From Halomarina halobia (GTDB lineage Archaea; Halobacteriota; Halobacteria; Halobacteriales; Haloarculaceae), in NCBI RefSeq assembly GCF_029338575.1, contig NZ_CP119993.1, positions 372,001 to 436,000 on the forward strand: DNA of 64,000 nucleotides, written 5' to 3'. The position numbers and the translations under genes were made by a program. The notes beneath the pieces were generated by a model, which was not told the origin of the DNA, did no database searches, and saw only the letters and a program-made list of their open reading frames with translations. Shown here in pieces: positions 60,943-64,000 of this stretch (position 1 is its first letter; each line of letters opens with the position of its first letter).

Positions 60943-63060
60943 ATGTCCGCCAACGCACCGGATCTCGATCCACTGTTCGACCCGGGGTCCGTCGCCGTCG
61001 TCGGCGCGAGCCCCGACTCGTTCTACGCGGGTAACCTCGTCGACAACCTGCTCGACTACGGCTTCGACGGCCCGCTGTATCCGGTCAACCCGAAGCGCGA
61101 CGAAGTGTGGGGTCGCACCTGTTACGACGACATCAACGACGTGCCCGAGGTCGTGGATCTCGTCGTCGTCAGCGTCCCCCGCGACTACGTCGTCGACGTG
61201 GTGCGCTCTGCGGGTCGGCGCGGCGTTCCCGCCGCACTCGTCGTCACCGCCGGCTTCTCCGAGGCGGACGAGCAGGGTGCCGCGTTAGAGGCGGAGCTCG
61301 CCCAGATCGCGACCGAGGTCGGAATCGACGTCGTCGGACCGAACTGTATCGGTCTGATGGCCGCACGCGGTGCGACGCTGACCGCGACCTGCTCACGCGA
61401 GCCCGAGCCCGGTTCCATCGGCCTCGTCAGCCAGTCCGGCGCACTCGCGTTCACGACCTTCTTCGAACGCGCGGCCGACGAGGACGTCCACTTCAGCCAC
61501 ATCGTCTCGACCGGCAACGAGGCCGACCTCACCACCAGCGACTACGTCGCCTACCTCGCCGAACAGGACACGGTCGACGTCATCTGCGCGTACGTCGAGG
61601 GGCTGGCCGACCCCGAGCGATTCATGCGCGTCGCAGAGGAGGCGACCCGGAGCGGGACCCCCGTCCTGGCCGTGAAGATCGGTCAGTCGGACATCGCCGA
61701 GGAGGCGACGCTCTCGCACACCGGGTCGCTGACCGGCGACGACGATGCGTGGGAGGCGGCGTTCCGACAGACCGGCGTCCAACGGGTACCCGACATCCCG
61801 GACCTGCTCTCGCGGGCTAGCGCCCACGCATACTACGACCACCCCGAGGGGAACCGGGTCGCCATCGCCTCCACGAGCGGCGGACTGGCGAGCTTGCTCG
61901 CCGACTTGGCCGACGAGCGGGGGCTCGACCTCCCGGACATCGACGCCGAAACCGAGCGAACCCTCCTCGAAATGGAGGAACTGTTGACGTTCGGCGAGTT
62001 TCACAACCCGGCCGACATTCGGGGCTACGGTGCCGAAGTGCTGCCCGAGATCGCGGACGTTCTCCTCGACGACGACGCGTACGACGCCTACGTCTTCGCC
62101 ATCGGCCTCTCCGGGGTCGACGACCGCGCCGAGAAGGTGGCGGCCGACCTCGAAACCATCGTCGAGAACGCCGAGGAGCCGGTGTTCGTCCTCTGGACCG
62201 GTCGGAAGGAACCCGACGATCCGGCGGAGACGCCGCCGCACGCCGAACTCCGTCGGAGCGTCCCGCTGTACGAGGATCCCGGCCGGTGCATGGACGCCGT
62301 CGCCTCGACGATCGACTTCGTCGCCGACCGCGAGCGTCTCGCCGGGCGTCCCGCCCGGACCCACGTCGAGGCGGCGCTCGACTCCCCCGACCTCGACCTC
62401 CCGCGCGGCCGCGTCCTCACCTGGGCCGAGTCCGAGAACCTCCTCTCGGCGTTCGACGTGCCGGTCGCGGAGACGCGTCTCGCGACCGACGCGGACGAGG
62501 CGGCGGCCGTCGCCGAGTCGTTCGGCTTCCCGGTCGTCCTCAAGGTGGACTCGCCCGCCCTCCCGCACCGAACCGACGTCGGTGCCGTGAAGGTCGGTGT
62601 CGACTCGGCGGACGCGGCCCGCGAGGCGTTCGACGACATCATGGACGCCGTCCTCGCCAACGTCGATCCGACGAACGTCGAGGGCGTCCTGGTCCAATCG
62701 ATGGTCGACGACGGCGTCGAGGCCATCCTCGGGGTCGCCCGCGACGACGTGTTCGGGTCGCTCGTGACGGTCGGCCCCGGCGGCGTCCTCGTCGAGGCGC
62801 TGGACGACGGCGAGGTACTGGTGCCGCCGTTCTCGCGGGCCGCCGCGGTAGCGGCGATAGAGGCGACGGCGCTGGCGGATCTCCTGCAACACCGGCGCGG
62901 CGGCCCCGCGCTGTCGGTCGACGAACTCGCGGACCTGCTCGTGAACGTCGGCGATCTGGCGGCGTCGGTCGACTCCGTCTCCGAACTCGACCTCAACCCG
63001 GTGCTCGTCACCGAGGACGGTCCGGTCGCCGTCGACGCCCTCGTTCGGACCGGAGAGTGA
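60943..63060 (+). CDS. acetate--CoA ligase (ADP-forming) family, alpha-beta fusion
   Basis: A 705-residue NDP-forming acyl-CoA synthetase. Order is a CoA-binding domain (LFDPGSVAVVGASPDSFYAG; YPVNPKRDEVWG), a ligase domain (VVGPNCIGLMAARGATLTA; GLVSQSGALAFTTF; ATLSHTGSLTGDD with the phosphorylated His), and an ATP-grasp domain (VAETRLATDADEAAAVAESF; VVLKVDSPALPHRTDVGAVK; LDLNPVLV). Haloarchaeal ACD enzymes have this fused form and make ATP and acid from acyl-CoA or the reverse. It could activate or release acetate or other acids. It has a good TATA-like CGTTATGC 27 bp upstream. Confidence 0.93.
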   Translation: MSANAPDLDPLFDPGSVAVVGASPDSFYAGNLVDNLLDYGFDGPLYPVNPKRDEVWGRTCYDDINDVPEVVDLVVVSVPRDYVVDVVRSAGRRGVPAALVVTAGFSEADEQGAALEAELAQIATEVGIDVVGPNCIGLMAARGATLTATCSREPEPGSIGLVSQSGALAFTTFFERAADEDVHFSHIVSTGNEADLTTSDYVAYLAEQDTVDVICAYVEGLADPERFMRVAEEATRSGTPVLAVKIGQSDIAEEATLSHTGSLTGDDDAWEAAFRQTGVQRVPDIPDLLSRASAHAYYDHPEGNRVAIASTSGGLASLLADLADERGLDLPDIDAETERTLLEMEELLTFGEFHNPADIRGYGAEVLPEIADVLLDDDAYDAYVFAIGLSGVDDRAEKVAADLETIVENAEEPVFVLWTGRKEPDDPAETPPHAELRRSVPLYEDPGRCMDAVASTIDFVADRERLAGRPARTHVEAALDSPDLDLPRGRVLTWAESENLLSAFDVPVAETRLATDADEAAAVAESFGFPVVLKVDSPALPHRTDVGAVKVGVDSADAAREAFDDIMDAVLANVDPTNVEGVLVQSMVDDGVEAILGVARDDVFGSLVTVGPGGVLVEALDDGEVLVPPFSRAAAVAAIEATALADLLQHRRGGPALSVDELADLLVNVGDLAASVDSVSELDLNPVLVTEDGPVAVDALVRTGE

Positions 63061-63067
63061 GCTAGCC

Positions 63068-63087
63068 TCGAGGGAGAGATCCCTCGA
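63068..63087. terminator. 8-bp stem-loop between convergent genes
   Basis: TCGAGGGA-GAGA-TCCCTCGA lies between the stops of the acyl-CoA synthetase (63060) and the CitE-like gene (63117). It is a perfect stem with a 4-nt loop, placed to end both transcripts. There is no poly-T tract. Confidence 0.45.
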
Positions 63088-63116
63088 TACGCCTATTCGT
63101 CCATACGCCTGATCAT

Positions 63117-63956
63117 CTACTCTGGTGCACGGTCGAGTAGGCGGCGGTACCTGTCGACCGTCGCCGTATCGAGGAACACGCCCTCGACCAGCAGCGAGTC
63201 CCTCTCGGACGCGTCGAACGCCTCCACGAGGCGCTCGGCCCGGGCGAGTTCCTCCTCCTCGGGGGTGAACGCCTCGTTGATGACCGCCAGTTGCGCGGGA
63301 TGGATGGCCGTCATGCCGACGAACCCCGTCTCTCTCGCGCGCTCGGCCACCCGTCGGAGGCCCGATCCGTCGTTGACGTCGAGGTGGACCGACGCGACGG
63401 GGTCGACGCCGGCCATCGCGGCGTACTCCACGGTGAGCAGCTCGAGGCGTTCACGGACCCGGTCAGGGGTGCCCGGTGCGCCGATGGCTTTACAGTAGTC
63501 CGCGAAGCCGAAGGCGAGGCTGACGGTACCCGTCTCCCGACAGGCCGCCGCGATGTCGCGGCCGGCGTGTACGCCGGTCGGGGTCTCGATGGTCGCCCGG
63601 AGCGCTGGCGGGTCGTCGGTCAGGGCCGTCAGCGCCGCCCAGGCCTCGCGGACGTCCGCGGCCGATTCCACCATCGGGAGCGCTACCGCATCGGCGGCGG
63701 CGTCGACGGCAGCGGCGACGTCGGCCGCGAAGTAGTCGGTCCGGCGAGCGTTGACCCGGACCGCGATCTCGCGGTCGGCGGTTAGATCGGGGACGACCGT
63801 CCGGAGGTTCTCGCGGGCGGCGCTCTTCGCGTCGGGCGGTACCGCGTCCTCCAGATCGAAGATCAGCGCGTCGGCCTCGGTCTCGGCGGCCCTGTAGAGC
63901 ATGTCGACGTCGTCGGCCGGCGTGAACAGCGCCGACCGGCGGGGGCGGTCGCTCAT
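63117..63956 (-). CDS. CitE/HpcH-type lyase (CoA ester lyase family)
   Basis: A 279-residue TIM-barrel lyase: RRSALFTPADDVDMLYRAAETEADALIFDLEDAV, AVRVNARRTDYFAAD, RATIETPTGVHAGRDI (Glu metal ligand), LAFGFADYCKAIGAP and MTAIHPAQLAVINEAF. The CitE group includes malyl-CoA, citramalyl-CoA and beta-methylmalyl-CoA lyases, used in the haloarchaeal methylaspartate cycle and acid catabolism. Its ATG at 63956 overlaps the stop of the next upstream gene (ATGA), so they are coupled. Confidence 0.9.
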   Translation of the reverse strand: MSDRPRRSALFTPADDVDMLYRAAETEADALIFDLEDAVPPDAKSAARENLRTVVPDLTADREIAVRVNARRTDYFAADVAAAVDAAADAVALPMVESAADVREAWAALTALTDDPPALRATIETPTGVHAGRDIAAACRETGTVSLAFGFADYCKAIGAPGTPDRVRERLELLTVEYAAMAGVDPVASVHLDVNDGSGLRRVAERARETGFVGMTAIHPAQLAVINEAFTPEEEELARAERLVEAFDASERDSLLVEGVFLDTATVDRYRRLLDRAPE

Positions 63957-64000
63957 TCGTACCTCGCGAGTAGTTCGCCCGCGACGTTCTCGACGGGGTT
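63953..64000 (-). CDS. 3' end of an unidentified gene (partial)
   Basis: On the minus strand the last 15 codons NPVENVAGELLARYE end in the TGA at 63953-63955, sharing the ATGA with the CitE-like gene. The rest of the gene lies beyond the window. It is too short to identify; a CoA-linked dehydratase or transferase would fit the partner gene. Confidence 0.6.
   Translation of the reverse strand, partial: NPVENVAGELLARYE

Noticed and set aside
1..64000. CRISPR arrays, rRNA and tRNA genes
   Set aside because: No regularly spaced repeats and no tRNA-like TTCRA arms or rRNA blocks were recognised by eye; a covariance-model scan would be decisive.

Overview
The window reads as accessory DNA from a halophilic archaeon (class Halobacteria). 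The evidence is a GC-rich sequence coding for strongly acidic proteins, TATA-box promoters about 25-30 nt upstream of start codons with little or no leader, twin-arginine lipoprotein signals on binding proteins, and typically haloarchaeal families (halocyanin, HalOD1, TRAM, haloarchaeal PadR). I see no rRNA, tRNA, CRISPR array or intact transposon.

Region 1 (about 0.6-25.7 kb) is the main discovery. It looks like a nearly complete island for C2-sulfonates (taurine, isethionate and/or sulfoacetate). It holds a class III aminotransferase (taurine-pyruvate aminotransferase candidate), an ornithine cyclodeaminase/alanine dehydrogenase family enzyme, a DctP plus fused DctQM TRAP transporter, and an IclR regulator. 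It also holds an acylating aldehyde dehydrogenase (SauS-like), an iron alcohol dehydrogenase, sulfoacetaldehyde acetyltransferase (Xsc), phosphate acetyltransferase (Pta), a family III CoA-transferase and a tripartite tricarboxylate transporter (TctCBA). A SoeABC-like molybdoenzyme, with the FeS and membrane subunits fused, and an Mrp-type ATPase complete it. The proposed flow is: substrate uptake; conversion to sulfoacetaldehyde by transamination, by reduction of sulfoacetyl-CoA or by alcohol oxidation; Xsc gives sulfite plus acetyl phosphate; Pta gives acetyl-CoA; the molybdoenzyme oxidises sulfite and passes electrons to quinone.

Region 2 (25.8-33.8 kb) has a universal stress protein, a conserved small protein, an SSS-family symporter, and a catabolic module of amidase, HAD dehalogenase, amidohydrolase and Rieske protein, then two small membrane proteins. 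Region 3 (33.9-36.2 kb) is gene-poor, with a decayed VOC gene, a PadR regulator and a small repeat protein.

Region 4 (36.6-48.7 kb) is a second organic-acid module: acetyl-CoA hydrolase/CoA-transferase, a TAXI-type TRAP system with a tiny coupled membrane protein, a LarA-like protein, a mandelate racemase-family dehydratase, a second amidase, a TRAM protein and a Gfo/Idh/MocA oxidoreductase.

Region 5 (48.7-60.9 kb) mixes small regulators with broken genes (MATE, ion channel, winged-helix pair) and two metal-related clusters. One is a DtxR-like regulator, multicopper oxidase, ZIP transporter and halocyanin; the other is an HxlR regulator, an SBF permease and a Cys-Cys protein. Region 6 (60.9-64 kb) has an ADP-forming acyl-CoA synthetase, a CitE-like lyase and the end of one further gene. 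The density of decayed genes, solo insertion-sequence-end-like motifs and long palindromes suggests a megaplasmid or genomic island. All functional names are from motif and context reading without database searches.
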